Of a DNA stretch of 64,000 nt, positions 1 to 11,811 are shown piece after piece (the first letter of the stretch is position 1; each line of letters opens with the position of its first letter). Origin of the DNA: Ursus arctos (lineage: Eukaryota; Chordata; Mammalia; Carnivora; Ursidae); NCBI RefSeq assembly GCF_023065955.2, contig NW_026623050.1, positions 23,332,501 to 23,396,500 of the forward strand, written 5' to 3'. Below the pieces are notes generated by a model. It did not search any database and was not told the DNA's origin. It worked only from the letters and a program-made list of their open reading frames with translations. The position numbers were made by a program, and so were the translations under genes.

Positions 1-958
1 TTTTAAGCCTGAATTTGAGAAAGACCAATGTAGAGCTGAAATCTTCCTAATTAAAACTTCTTTGCCAGAAGTAGTAATATAAACAAAAAGCAATTTTTTT
101 CCAGTTTTGTTTAATGATAGATACTCTGACAACACAAGAAAGCACTCTCTGTGTGTGTGTATGTATGACAGTTTTTAAATGACTGCAAATATATTTGTAA
201 AGTATATTTTATATTTAAATTAAAAATACTTCATCATGTCAGAAGTACCTTTGTGAAAAATTCCATAAAACAGTTAAACCACTGGCTTAAAGGAAAGCAA
301 CCATCCCAAGGATTTATATTTGATATTATTAATATCATAATTTGGATTTAAGAACAAAATGGCAAAATAGTTATCCTAGTTCTTTGTTTACAAATGTTCA
401 TTTTTATCAGTGTTATTAGTATCTATGGAGATTATCAAATGGTGTCAATTTAGATATTTTAATACTACATAATTTATAAAGAAATGTAGAAGATATATAA
501 AAGTATAAGCATGACGCCAGGAGCTATTAGAAATTATACCTACGCTAAAGGAAATGGGGTGACTGGCAAAGAAGAATTTAACAAATGTAGAAGAAAAATC
601 AGTAGCAGTGGAGCCATAATCCTACAATAGTCCCTTATTACTATTTTTTCAGATTCATCATTGCTATGGCTTAGGAAAAGTTTTACAACACTGAAGGGAA
701 AAAAATGCAAGCTGATTATTTTCAAGGGTTCCACTTTTGGGAAGATTGAAAAAATACATTGTTTTGGGAGAATATAGTTATTAGGAAGAGGTGAAACTGG
801 TGAAAGCCAGACTATATAACAATGTTACCCTGTTATAAATTCTTCATTGATAAATTTAAAAAATTTGAGTAATTTCTATTTTCAGTCTGTAAAGCCTCTT
901 CGAATGGAGTTTTATGTTATTTGGTAAAACAATTTTGTTCTTACAACCTAAGTTTATC
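1..958. other. MINDY2 intron, unassigned unique sequence
   Basis: AT-rich intronic DNA upstream of the first visible exon. I see no exon, RNA gene or clear repeat in it apart from a short GT run near 151-162. Confidence 0.5.
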
Positions 959-959
959 T

Positions 960-1125
960 TTTTCATATTTCAGAGAGTCCCCAGTTTTAATATAAAAGGA
1001 TTTATTTCATGTTCACCCTTTCTACTGTAAGGCCCCCAGTAGGCTGTAGTCCCCTCCTATTTTATATCTTCAGTATGTAGCACAGTGTCTGATTAACAGT
1101 AGGGATTAAATAAAAATTATATTAA
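960..1125 (+). repeat. L2-like 3' end relic
   Basis: Degenerate match to the L2 3' end: a stretch resembling CACAGTGTCTG...AGTAGG followed by a TTAAATAAA-like close. Weak, but the order of the pieces is right. Confidence 0.35.
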
Positions 1126-1524
1126 ATTTTATATATTGAAGTTTTTTGTTTCATCAAATATATTCTCTGTAAGTATGACCATAATGTATTTAAAAAGTTA
1201 AGAAAAATATGTTTTAAAATAGTATTCATCACAGATTTATGTGACCATATTTACAGAGAAAACAGATGTGGACAGAATGACTCCTTAATTTGGGCAACAA
1301 GTCTTTGTATCTGTGTTTTTCTGTCTTTCTCTGACTTCATCTACCACTTTCTACTTACTTTTGTTCTAGCCATTCGGGACCCCTTGTTCCATGGATATAG
1401 TATCAGATCATTTCTGCATCAGAGTTTTTGTACTAGTGTCTACTTTGTCTGGAGTGCTTTTTTTCCCTGGAACTTCACAAGACTCAGTATTTTGCTTTGG
1501 TTGATATTTAAGTTCCATTTTGAA

Positions 1525-2045
1525 AGAACTCCCCCACCTTTTTAAAGCAGTTTACAGCAAAACTGAGTGGAAAGAACAGAATTGCCATATACCTCCTGTC
1601 CCTCCTCGCTCCCCATCCCACATTTACAAACGTTCTCCTACTATCAGCATCCATTCATTGTTACATTTGTTATAATTGATGAATCTATACTGACTCATGA
1701 TTATTACCCAGAGTCCATAGTTCACATTAGGGTTCACTCTTGTTAAACATTCTATGGGTTTTGAAAATGTATAATGACAAATGTCCACCATTGTAGTACC
1801 ATACAGAGTATGTATATACAGAGTAGTTTTATTGCCCTAAAAAATCCTCTGTGTTCTGCCTATACTTCCCTCCCTCTTCCTAACCCCTGGCAGCCACTGA
1901 TCTTTCTACCGCTTCCATTGTTCTGCCTTTCTCAGAATATCATTTGGACTCATACAGTATGTAGCCATTTCAGGTTGGCTTCTTTCACTTAGTAATGTAC
2001 ATTTAAATTTTCTCTATGTCTTTTCAAGCTTAATAGCTCATTTCT
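1525..2045 (-). repeat. Old L1 3' fragment, antisense to MINDY2
   Basis: Matches the antisense L1 3'UTR and ORF2 end: an AGCAGTTTACAGCAAAACTG start, the ACCCCTGGCAGCCACTGATC segment, and the GGCTTCTTTCACTTAGTAAT segment near its right end. Truncated there, where a second L1 begins. Diverged, so probably an L1M-age copy. Confidence 0.7.
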
Positions 2046-2790
2046 TTTTCTTTTTAAATTGTGATTAAAAAACAATATAAAATTTAGGGGCACCTGGGTG
2101 GCTCAGTTGCTTAAGCGTCTGCCTTTGGCATAGGTCATGATCCCAAGGTTCTGGGATCAGGTGCCTGAGACATGCTTCCTGCTCAGTGGGGAGTCCGCTT
2201 CTCCCTCTCTCTCTGCCCCTCCCCTACTCATGCTCTCTCTTCTCTCTCTCTCAAATAAATAAAATCTTAAAATATATATAAAATTTAATCCCTTTACATG
2301 TTTAAGTCTATAGTTCACTAGTGTTAACTATACACACATTGATAACAGATCTCTAGGACATTTTCATCTTATAAAACTGTGAAACTCTAAACCCATTGAA
2401 CAACTCCTTAGCTTTCCCTTTGTCCATCCCTTTACAACTACCATTCTACTTTCTGTTTCCAGGATTTTGACTACTCTAGATATTTCATGTAAGTGGAATC
2501 ACATAGTATTTGTCCTTTTGTGATTGCTTATTTCACGCAGCATAATGTCCTCAATTTGCATCCATATTGTAGCATGTAATAGAATTTCCTTTCTTTTTAA
2601 GGCTGAATAATATTCCATTGTATGTATATACCACAGTGTCTCTATCCATTTATCTGTCAATGGACATTTGGGCTGTTTCCACCTCTTGACTATTGTGAAT
2701 AATGCTGCAGTGAACATGGGTGTGCAAGTATCTCTTCAAGATGTTATTTTCAGTTCTTTTGGATATATGCCCAGAAGTGGGAGAGGTAAT
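2046..2790 (-). repeat. L1 3' fragment with ORF2 C-terminus remnant, split by a SINE
   Basis: The reverse strand at 2499-2717 reads a piece of the L1 ORF2 C-terminus ([16 protein letters not shown]). The 3'UTR part starts near 2046 and is interrupted by a CAN-SINE at 2087-2275, so the L1 is older than the SINE. Confidence 0.85.
2087..2275 (+). mobile_element. CAN-SINE, full length, inside an L1
   Basis: tRNA-related head GGGGCACCTGGGTGGCTCAG, CT-rich body, and an AAATAAATAAAATCTTAAAA tail. Flanked by a 12-bp perfect target duplication ATATAAAATTTA at 2075-2086 and 2276-2287. Confidence 0.95.
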
Positions 2791-2839
2791 ACTCTTTGAC
2801 TAGAAACTTTGTCTTTGGTCTTTCTGGCCTAAGTAGGTC

Positions 2840-3045
2840 CATCATCCCTGTCAGTCTGTATGTCATTATCCTGTTCAGTTTTTCTTAAATACTTGACATT
2901 ATATTGTATATATATTTGTCTCTCAAAATAGAATATTAGTTACATGAGATCAGGAACTTTGTTTTATACACTGTTATCTCTTTAGAACTCAGACTGTGCC
3001 TGATACAGAGTAGGCATTTAATAATAAAAATTGGTTGAAGGGACA
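2840..3045 (+). repeat. L2 3' end relic just upstream of an exon
   Basis: Pieces resembling the L2 3' end in order: an ATGAGATCAGGAACTTTG segment, GCCTGATACAGAGTAGGC, and TTTAATAATAAAAATTGGTTG. It ends about 115 bp before the first visible MINDY2 exon. Confidence 0.6.
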
Positions 3046-3160
3046 AATAAATTGGATAAAATGGAAAATTAGAAGTTAATGTGCCTGCATTCAAGTATCT
3101 TTGTTGTTGTCATTGTCATTTCACTTTTCTTATCTTTACCTTTCTCCTTTCTGTTTTCAG

Positions 3161-3319
3161 AATATGAGTGATGCTATGGCAATCTTGCACAAACTACAGA
3201 CAGGCTTGGATGTAAATGTAAAATTCACTGGTGTTCGAGTATTTGAATATACACCAGAATGCATTGTATTTGATCTTCTTGATATTCCTTTGTACCATGG
3301 GTGGTTAGTGGATCCACAG
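3161..3319 (+). CDS. MINDY2: MINDY2 internal exon (first visible, 53 codons)
   Basis: MINDY2 is a cysteine deubiquitinase that trims K48-linked polyubiquitin chains from the distal end. This exon encodes residues 1-53 of the visible part, from NMSDAMAILHKLQTG to HGWLVDPQ, within the MINDY catalytic domain. The acceptor is a polypyrimidine tract ending TTTTCAG before 3161, and the donor is CAG/GTAAGT at 3319/3320. Length is 159 bp, phase 0 at both ends. The frame is also open upstream through the intron to an ATG at 3101, but the strong acceptor makes that intronic. Known from the family, not seen here: the catalytic Cys lies in earlier exons, left of the window. The paralogue MINDY1 is similar in this domain. 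The C-terminal exons, with their Lys-rich tail and CVIL end, favour MINDY2. Confidence 0.95.
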
Positions 3320-3435
3320 GTAAGTAGAAAATTTAAAATTATAGAAACACAAATGTAGTAAAATTTTATTCATTTAGAAATTTAATCTAGATTTATATTT
3401 TCTAATTGTTTTATATGTATATATATTTTTGTTTT

Positions 3436-3611
3436 GGGGGGAGGGAGAGTGAGTGGAAGTGGCAGAAGAAGAGGGAGAGAGACAGACTCTTAAGCATGTT
3501 CCATACCTAGCATGGAGCCCAACATGGGGCTCGATCTCATGACCCTGAGATCATGACCTGACCTGAAATCAAGAGTCGGACACTTAACCGACTGAACCAC
3601 GCAGGTGCCCC
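3436..3611 (-). mobile_element. CAN-SINE, antisense
   Basis: Read in reverse: head GGGGCACCTGCGTGGTTCAG, then the GAGATCATGACCTGACC region in complement, and a purine-rich GAGAGAGA body. The A-tail is poorly preserved (T-rich with G runs at the left end), so this copy is older than most. Target duplication not clear. Confidence 0.9.
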
Positions 3612-3779
3612 TCTGGTTGTTATGTTTTTGTGCTTTTACCTGAAATTAGCCAAGTTGTGAGGTTAAGGGCACTGTCCTCCAGACTGCTCAATTTGTCCAA
3701 GACTTCTGACTATAACTACAAGGAGTTGGGAGTCACCTACAAAGTTGAGTCCCCATTCTCACTGACACTTACTATCTGT

Positions 3780-4400
3780 TATTTAGATTATAGTCATACT
3801 AATAGGTATAAAATTGTAACTCATTGTGGATTTGTTTGTATTTCTTTTGACTAATAATGTTGAACATCTTTTCATGTGCTTATTGGCCATTTGTATATCT
3901 TCTGAGGAGAAATGTCTGCAGATCCCTTCCCCATTTTTAATTGGGTTATTTGTCTTTTTGTTATAGAGTTGCAAGAGTTCTTTATATATTCTAGGTATAA
4001 GTTTCTTACTAGATATATGGTTTGTAAATATTTTCTCCCATTCTGTGGATAGTCTTTTTGCTTTTTTGATGGTGTTCTTGAAGCCCAAAAGTTTTTAATT
4101 TTGATGACGTCCAATTTATCTCTTATTTTTTTCTTTTGTTGCTTATGCTTTTGGTGTCCTAAGGAGGCTTTGCCTAACCCAAAGTCACAAAGATTTACTC
4201 CTGTATCTTCTTCTAAGAGTTTTATAAAGTTTTAGTGCTTATATTTAGGAGTGTGGTCAATCAGTTTTGAGTTAATCTTTGTATATAGTTTGACGAGGGA
4301 TCCAGTTTTATTCTTTTGCATGTGGATATCCAGTTGTCCTAGTAGTATTTGTTGTATTCTTTGTAAAAGACTATTCTTTCCCCCATTGAATTGTCTTGTC
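3780..4400 (-). repeat. L1 ORF2 fragment, antisense
   Basis: The reverse strand carries diverged ORF2 C-terminal sequence such as M-A-N-K-H-M-K-R-C-S-T near 3860 and ENGRKYLQTI further up, across frameshifted pieces. The 3626-3780 stretch on its left is not clearly L1 and I leave it unassigned. Confidence 0.8.
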
Positions 4401-4469
4401 ACTCAGAGCGATCTTTGTAAAATAACCCTCCCCTTGATTCCTGTGCCCCCTCCTTTCATTAAAAGCCTC

Positions 4470-4572
4470 CACTGTAACTTCAATAAGATACAAAATCCTT
4501 ATCGGAGTTTTTATAATATGCTGCATGACTTAGACTCTGCCTGTCTGTCCAACTTCACCTCATATAATTCTC

Positions 4573-4609
<37 letters not shown>

Positions 4610-5040
4610 ACTCTCTTGTAACGCTAACTGCTCTTCTGTTCTTCAGACATGTCAAGTTCATTTCCATTTCAGGTTTTTCTGCTGGCTGATTGCCTGCTGC
4701 GGAACATTGTATTGCTACCCTAACACATTGTTCTCCCAGATCTTCATGTTTCTGGTACCTCATTATTCAGATCTCAGGTCAAATATCACCTTGTTAGAGA
4801 GACCCTTTCTGAAACTTGTTGAAATTAGTCACCCTCCTTTTCCCCAGTCATTTCCTCTCCCATGATCTTATTTTATTTTCTTTATCACTTACCATTATCT
4901 GGAATTATTATTTATTTCTTTACTTGATTGACTCTCATCTCCCACTAGAAAGTTTTATGAAGGCTAGGCTCTTACAGCTCATTGTTTAGAGCAGTGGTTG
5001 GCACATAGGAGGTTCTTAGTAAATATTGATTGTTGGCGTG
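4470..5040 (+). repeat. L2 3' half (LINE-2)
   Basis: Long degenerate L2 match in order: TGCATGACTTAGACTCTGCC, the AACTTCACCTC segment, CCCAGATCTTCATGTTTCTG, TCAGATCTCAGGTCAAATAT, CTCCCACTAGAAAG, then GGCACATAGGAGG...AGTAAATATTGATTG. A pure T run (about 4577-4606) has been inserted or expanded inside it. Confidence 0.85.
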
Positions 5041-5963
5041 AAGCACGTATACATGTCCCCACATGTTAACTACAAGGATGGAGAGATCACAGTAGCAGTA
5101 GTTTCCTTATTCCTGTCTGTTGGTAAAAGCAACTGGTAGTCTGGGCAAGGAAGGCATGGCTTACTGTAAACAGGGCATCTGTATCTTTATTGGCATTCTG
5201 TCTCTGAGAATATCACTGAAAAGTGTAACATGTCCAGCATTTTACATATCCAAGGTGAGCCATGTCAGATCCTGGCAGATGACAATGGCAGGTTGCCTAG
5301 ATTCTTGAGGAGAATGAGCTGACAGCCTGAGGAACTTAAGCCTGAGTTCTTAAAAACCGTATTCAGATCATCTCTCTGACTATACTCAGATCATCTCTCT
5401 GACTGTCTGTGTAGAGCTATATACTGTCTGGTAAACAGTTGAATTCATATGCTTAAAGAAAAACATATACTCAAATGTAGAAATGAAATTGTTCATCAGA
5501 CTTTTCTGGTATACATAGTGGTTTTCAAACTCTTGGAAGGGGTGAGGGCTGTGCTTTTTATCTATTTTACTTAACTTATTTTGTGACAGAATGAATCTGC
5601 TGCTGAGAAAGAAAAAAGAACAAGGCAAAAATTTGAAATCTATAGGTGTCCATGAACTACCTCTCAGAACTGGTTAGTTCTTTGTATTCTGATGATGTAT
5701 TCTGCAGATGATGATCTTGCAAATAAATTTCAGCTCTCAATGATGGGCATCAGAATTCAGGCACTGAGAGGATTATTTCTCTATTATGAATTGATAACTA
5801 ACTCTTTAAAAGCAACATTGGAAGCCAGATAACAGTGGAAATGATATATTGAGTGTGCTGAAAGGAGACAAATGCTAACCTGTAATCCTGTTCCCAGAAA
5901 AATTATCTTTCAAGAATGGAACAAAATCATTTTGTAGATTAATTAAATTAAGATAGCTTTGTT
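5040..5963. other. Intron, unassigned
   Basis: No gene or clear repeat seen. It holds an 18-bp direct repeat (CAGATCATCTCTCTGACT at 5364-5381 and 5387-5404). Confidence 0.5.
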
Positions 5964-6088
5964 GGGGTGCTTGGCTGGCTCAGTCAGTAGGGCATGTGAC
6001 TTTTGATCTCAGCATTGTAAGTTTGAGCCACATATTGGGTGTTAAGATTACTTAAAATTTTTTTTAAATATAAAAAAAAAAAAAAAAA
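5964..6088 (+). mobile_element. Short CAN-SINE (body-truncated type)
   Basis: GGGGTGCTTGGCTGGCTCAG head, a GATCTCAGCATTGTAAGTTTGAGCC middle in diverged form, GATTACTTAAAA junction and an A-rich tail. It lacks the CT-rich body of the long form; this short form is a recognised older subtype. Confidence 0.85.
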
Positions 6089-6384
6089 GCTTCCTGGCAA
6101 TAGACTAACATTAATGGAAATTCTAAACAAGGATTTTTAGAAAGAAGGAAAATGATCTCAGATGGAGGGAAAAGTGAATGAAGAGAAAATAACATGATAA
6201 ATATGTAGATAAATATAAATGTGGACTGTATCAAATAATAACACTATCTTTTGGGATTTAAAAAAAAACATTAGCAAATACAAAAATAACATAAGTTGGG
6301 AGGAAGGTATTCTAAATTAATTGTTAAAGAAGAGAATATTAACTTCTGACTTTGTGTAGGGATAGATGTTATAGTTTCTATAAC

Positions 6385-6565
6385 TTCTTTGTCCAATGTG
6401 GTAGCCAAGTGTGGCTATTTAAACTTAATTAAAAATTTAGTTTCTGAGTTGCACTAGGTACATTTCAATTGCTCAGTAGCCACATGCGGCTAGGGGATAT
6501 CTTATTGAGCAACACAGATTTGGAATATTTCCATTATTACAGAATGTGCTGTTGGATAACGCTCT
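6385..6565. repeat. hAT-Charlie (MER5-like) relic
   Basis: Starts with TTTGTCCAATGTGGTAGCCA and ends with GTGCTGTTGGATAACGCTC, imperfect terminal inverted repeats of the MER5 type, with GCCACATGCGGCTA-like internal sequence. Much decayed; no transposase sequence. Confidence 0.75.
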
Positions 6566-7149
6566 TTTAGAGTAACTATGAAAAGAATAGAAAACATAGT
6601 GGGTAACTTCTAGATTAGTAGAAAAGAGAAAAATTTCTCTAAAAAGAAGGAAGAAAGAAGAGGTAAAGGAATGTTGAGCTAATGGGACAAAGAGAATAGA
6701 TGTAATAAATTCAAGTGTATAAATAATTATAGTAATTGTAAATAGGAGTAAATGCTGTAGTTAAAAGTAGTTCTGAGGCTGGATTAAAATATATATATTT
6801 GTTGTTCAGAAGAGATATAAAAAACAAAGGTTACAAGTAAAGAGAGGGAAAAAAAAGATGCCATATGATTGCTTAATGTTTAATTTGCCGAGGAGATATA
6901 ATTTTAAATCTGTATGTGCCTCGAGATACCTAGGAAGTAAATACCTAATCGATTGCTCATTCTTTGGACCCGTGGGAACCGTCACAAAGAATAAAAGTCA
7001 GTTTTTGACAATAAAAAATAAAATTTGTATGCAACTCATCGTAAAATCTCAAAGTACATAAAGCAAAATTTAACAAAATTATAAAAAGAAATAGATTGCC
7101 ATACTGGAAGATGTTATATCTTTCTCTGTAATTGATAAAAACAGAAAAC
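6566..7149. other. Intron, unassigned
   Basis: AT- and purine-rich DNA with no support for an exon, RNA gene or named repeat. Confidence 0.45.
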
Positions 7150-7377
7150 AAAACCTAATGAATGTATATTCTTTAAAAAAAGTAAACTTTTTATTTTTGA
7201 ATAATTTCAGATTTATTTGCAAAGATATTACAGAGAAATTTGCAAAGATATTACAGAGAATTCCTGCGTACTTTTCACCCCATTTCTCTTATCTTACGTG
7301 ACCTGGGTACATATGTCAAAACTTAATATTGGTACATTACTATTAGCTATATTAGAGTCTTCATTCACACTTCACCA

Positions 7378-8600
7378 ATTTATTTTTTTTTAAGTTTTTA
7401 TTTAAATTCCAGTGAACATACAGTGTAATTTAGTTTCAGGTGTATAATACATTGATTCAACATTTCCATACATTACCTGGTGCTCATCACGACACATGCA
7501 CTCCTTCCTCCCCATCACCTATCTCACCCATCCCCCCCACCTCTCTCTCTCGTAACCACCAGTTTGTTCTCTACAGTTAAGAGTCTGTTTCTTGGTTTGC
7601 CTCTCTCTTTTTTTTTCTTTGCTCATTTGTTTTGTTTTAAAAATTCCAAGTATGAGTGAAATCATAGGGTATTTGTCTTTGACTGGCTTATTTCACGTAG
7701 TATTATACATTCTAGCTCCACCCATGTCATTGCAAATGACAAGAGTTCATTCTTTTTTATGGCTGAGTAATATTCCATTATATATATGTATATATATGTA
7801 TATGTGTATATATATATGTATACACACACACATATATATACCTATATATTTATACACATACACACACACACACACCCCACATCTTTATCTGTTCATCAGT
7901 CGGCATACATTTGGGCTCTTTCCATAATTTGGCTATTGTAGATAATGCTGCTGTAAACATTGGGGTGCATGTATCCCTTTGAATTAGTATTTTTGTATTC
8001 TTTGGGTAAATACCTAGTAGTGCAGTTGCTGGGTCATAGGATAGTTCTATTTTTAACTTTTTTAGGAACCTCCATACTGTTTTCCAGAGCAGCTGCACCA
8101 GTTTGCACTCCCACCAACAGTGCAAGGGGGATTGTTTCTTGTCTTGTTGATTTTAGCCATTCTGACAGGTGTGAGGTGATATCTCATTGTACTTTTGATT
8201 TGTATTTCCCTGATAATGAGTGATGTTGAGTATCTTTTCATGTGTCTGTTAGCCATATGTCTTCTTTGGAAAAATGTCTGTTCATGTCTTCTGCCCATTT
8301 TTAAATTGCATTATTTGTTTTTTGGGGGTGTTAAGTTTTATAAGTTGTTTATTTGGATGCTAACCCTTTATCGGATGTCATTTGCAGATATCTTCTCCCT
8401 TTCCATAGGTCGCCTTTTAGTTTTGTTGATTGTTTCCTTTGCTCTGCAGAAGCCTTTTATTTTGATGTAGTTCCAGTAGTTTGTTTTTGCTTTTGTTTCC
8501 CTTGCCCGAGGAGATGTATCTAGTAAGAAGTTGCTAGGGCTGATGTCAAAAAAGTTATTGCCTGTATTCCCCTCTAGCATTTTTATGGTTTCAGTTCTCA
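7378..8600 (-). mobile_element. 5'-truncated carnivore L1, antisense, with target duplication
   Basis: About 1.2 kb. The left end is the reversed tail (T-rich, then TTTATTTAAATTCCAGTGAACATACAGT, the carnivore L1 3' end). The right part reads ORF2 C-terminus on the reverse strand in pieces ([25 protein letters not shown]). Flanked by a perfect 12-bp duplication CACACTTCACCA at 7366-7377 and 8601-8612. The TA/CA-rich run at 7780-7875 lies inside it. Confidence 0.9.
7780..7875. repeat. TA/CA mixed microsatellite
   Basis: Alternating TATATG, TATATA and ACACAC units within the L1 ORF2 relic. It accounts for a low-complexity open frame on the + strand here. Confidence 0.9.
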
Positions 8601-9233
8601 CACACTTCACCAGTTTTTCCACTAATCATTGTTGTTGTTGTTATTCTATAATCTAACATTGCATTTAATCATCATATCTTCCTAATCTCCTCCTGTCCAT
8701 GACATTTTCTCTTGTTTTTTTTTTTCCTGAACCTGACTATACATTCTTTTTATACATTCATGAAATTTATAAAAACTGACCTACTACCGGGCTATAAAGT
8801 TTAAGTTTCAGCAAATTTCTAAGGATTGAAATCATATAGAGTATAGAATATCCTCTGACCACGGTGCAATTAAGCTAGAAATCAGTAGAAAAACAATAGA
8901 AATTGTTTGGGCCAAAAAGATGGTAGATGAAAGTCAGAGTATATTTTAACCTGCACAATAACCAAATCCATATCAGAACTTGTGAGATTTAGCTAAAACA
9001 GCTTTTAGAGGGATTTTTAAAGTCCTAAAGTCATATGTTAATGAATAAGAAAAGATTGAAAGCTAGTAAACTATATATGCATTTTAAGAGCAGAAAGTGT
9101 TAAAAAAATCAGAAAAGCAGAAAGTGTTAAAATAGAAAGTAAATATGTAGTAAAAAAGCCTAAAAAAGCTAAAATTCTTCAAATAAACATTCTTCAAAAA
9201 GAATTTTAAAATGACGAACAGAAGGGGCACCTG

Positions 9234-9340
9234 GCTGGCTCAGTTGGTAGAGTATGCGACTCTTGATCTCGGGGTTGTGAGTTTGAGCCCCACACTGGGT
9301 ATAGAGATTACTTAAAAATAAAATCTTAAAAAAAAAAAAA
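9234..9340 (+). mobile_element. Short CAN-SINE inside L1
   Basis: Head GGGGCACCTGGCTGGCTCAG, GACTCTTGATCTCGGGGTTG, GAGCCCCACACTGGG and GATTACTTAAAAATAAAATC, then A-tail. Short form without the CT-rich body. Confidence 0.93.
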
Positions 9341-10184
9341 TAAGTTGACAGAAAATGAAATTTTAAAAATACGTCATTTACATAGCATAAGTTCCTAGGA
9401 ATAAAGCTGACAAAAAGATGTGCAAGATCTCTGTGTGGACAGTTTTAAAATTTGAGAGAAATTATAGACCTGTGTAAATGTAGGTCTCTATTCTTAGATT
9501 TTAAGACAATTTATACAGATGTCCGTTCTCTCTAAAGTAAGTTATAGTTTCAGTATGACCCAAACAAAATCCCAGCAGATTTATGGGGAGTAGTTGCAGA
9601 ATGAGACAAGTGGATTCTACAATTTTTGTGGAAATGCGAAGGTCTGGGAATAGAAGCCATAATATACTTGAAGCAGAACAAGCAGGGAAGACTTGCTCTT
9701 CCAGATAGGAAATACTTTAAATATTATAATTAAGAACTAGACCAATGACAGAGAATAGAGAACCCAAAAAGAGCACGCATATATAGACAGAAAGAAGGCA
9801 CTGTAGAACAACAGGGGAAAGGCAGTCCTTATAATAAAAGGTGCTAAGGGAATTAGGTAGACAGTCAATTCATATTTCTAATTAAGTAGTCAATTAGAAA
9901 AGAATGAAATCATTTCCTCCAATTCACAGCATAAAATTCGGTTCCATATGCATTGATGTTTAACTGTAAAAACTAAAACTGCAAAAGTTTGAGTATATAT
10001 CTGACCTTAATGATAGGAAAGGATTTCTAAACAAATACATTAACCATGAAGAACTTTGGTAAACATGACTACATTAAAATTGAGAACTTGTATTTATTTA
10101 AAGAAATGCCAAAGAAAATGTAAAAGCAAGCCCCTGAGAGGATTACAAATTATATAATGAATAAAGAGCTCCTACCAAAAAAAA

Positions 10185-10241
<57 letters not shown>
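10185..10241. repeat. (TA)n microsatellite
   Basis: About 57 bp of nearly pure TA with one C interruption near 10203. Confidence 0.98.
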
Positions 10242-10243
<2 letters not shown>

Positions 10244-10819
10244 GCCCAGTTAAAAAAAGAAAAAGGAGCAAATGATTTGAACAGGCACTTTATAAAAATG
10301 GATATCCAAACAACTAGTGAACATATGAACTAGTCATCAGGGAAATGCAAATAAAAACCAAAATGAGATACCACTATACACCCATTAGAACATAGAACAA
10401 TTAATATTTAAAAGTCTGACAGTACTAAATGTTGGAGAAGGTGTGCAATGTAGAGAATTCTCATTTCCTGCTGATGAGAAAATAAATTGGCTTTCTGCTT
10501 TGGAAAGCAGTTTGGAGCTCTATAGCAAAGTTGAGGATAGGCATACCTTCAGACTTAGCAATTTGACAAAACATATTCCTTAGAGAAACTCTTTATATGT
10601 AGAGTAGGATAAATGTATAAGGATATTCATGACAGTATTATTTGTCATAGCTCAAAATGTAAGCAACTTTGCCATCAAAAAATGAATGAAAAAAAGATCG
10701 TATTATGGTATATCCAAACGGTGGAATACTATAAAATGAAAACAAACAAAGAACAGCTGTACACCACTACATATAACTACCTGGCATGTAATATGTTGGC
10801 TTATTTGGTTTGTTGTTTC

Positions 10820-10955
10820 GTCTTTACTCTAGAATGTAAACTTTATGAAAGCATAGACCATCTCTTTTGTTCACACTTGAGTCTGCAGTTTCTCCAGCAG
10901 CACCTAGTACACAGCAGTGCGGAAGAGGCTCCCAAATGAATTAATTGAAGGAAAT
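10820..10955 (+). repeat. L2 3' end relic
   Basis: TCTAGAATGTAAACTTTATGA, then GCACCTAGTACACAGCAGTG and AATGAATTAATTGAAGG, in the order of the L2 3' end. An open frame at 10613-10939 straddles the L1/L2 junction and is not coding. Confidence 0.6.
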
Positions 10956-11342
10956 GCTAATGTAGAGATTTGGCCTATGAAATCTCTGTATTGAAATCTT
11001 TGTATTGTTTATTGCTGGTCTATAGAAGTACAATTGATTTTTGTATATTGGTCTCGTATTTTGTGGATTCCTTAGGACTGAAAATTCAGATCCTTTGGAA
11101 AGACTTAATGAAGCTGAGTCACTAAGGAAAATTGCTGTAAATAGTAAAGGTGTTAAGAAGAATAATGAAAATCTAAAGGAACTGTGACCTCAGATTGCTT
11201 CTTAAGGGTCTAAGTTTTCACTTTAAATCAAAACTGGAAGTCATACTCTTTGTGTTGTTTACATAGAATCGTAAGATTCTGCTTTCAAAGAAAAAGCCTT
11301 ATTTGGCTCTACATCAAAAGACTGACAAGTAAATACATTGTG

Positions 11343-11541
11343 GTTTTTTTTTTAAGATTTTATTTATTTATTTGACAGAGAGAGAGACAGCCAGAGAGAG
11401 AGGGAACACAAGCAGGGGGAGTGGGAGAGGAAGAAGCAGGCTCCCAGTGGAGGAGCCTGATGTGGGGCTCGATCCCAAAACGCCGGGATCACGCCCTGAG
11501 CCGAAGGCAGATGCCCAACGACTGAGCCACCCAGGCGCCCC
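11343..11541 (-). mobile_element. CAN-SINE, young arctoid subfamily, antisense
   Basis: Reverse-strand head GGGGCGCCTGGGTGGCTCAG and tail complement AAGATTTTATTTATTTATTT, with the GACAGCCAGAGAGAGAGGGA body. Flanked by AATACATTGTG at 11332-11342 and 11542-11552. Confidence 0.95.
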
Positions 11542-11811
11542 AATACATTGTGTATTTTAACATGAAATGTTCAAGATGTGTATATAACATTTTTTCACAA
11601 CTCCCTGCTTTGACTTTTTTCAATTAACTGCTCTTCTCAACAGTCGGTCCCACATTTGTTCAGAGGTTTTTTCCATCCTAGAATTTTTCAGGAACAAAGA
11701 AATTATAGCCTAGAGCAGTTTTTCTTCAACTTTGCTATGCAGCAGTGGAATGAAAATTTAGACAACTGAGAAGCAACTTGAGCCTGGAATTTGTTTAGAT
11801 CTTTTTAACAA

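Larger units (their letters stand above)
7150..8715 (-). repeat. Old L1 3' region, split by a younger L1
   Basis: An L1M-type 3'UTR in reverse orientation runs 7150-7377 (AATAATTTCAGATTTA... GTACATATGTCAAAACTTAA) and resumes at 8601 (ACACTTCACCAGTTTTTCC... ACATTGCATTTAATCATCAT). The 7378-8600 segment is a younger L1. A 22-bp direct repeat at 7216-7237 and 7239-7260 lies in the old part. Confidence 0.8.
8750..10800 (+). repeat. Old L1 ORF2 copy in the MINDY2 sense direction
   Basis: Decayed ORF2 in order: GGATTGAAATCATATAGAGT and CTCTGACCACGGTGCAATTA near 8840, the ATGACCCAAACAAAATCCCAG region near 9560, CATCAGGGAAATGCAAATAA near 10340 and a TGGAATACTATAAAATG end near 10720. Split by a CAN-SINE at 9234-9340 and a TA microsatellite at 10185-10241. 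Many stops; not functional. Confidence 0.85.

Noticed and set aside
3101..3160. Start codon at 3101 as the beginning of a short protein
   Set aside because: This is intron; a strong acceptor at 3160 and frame continuity with later MINDY2 exons show that coding begins at 3161 within this window.
4251..4865. 204-codon + frame with a long Phe run
   Set aside because: It spans an antisense L1, an L2 relic and a pure T tract; the Phe run is just poly-T.
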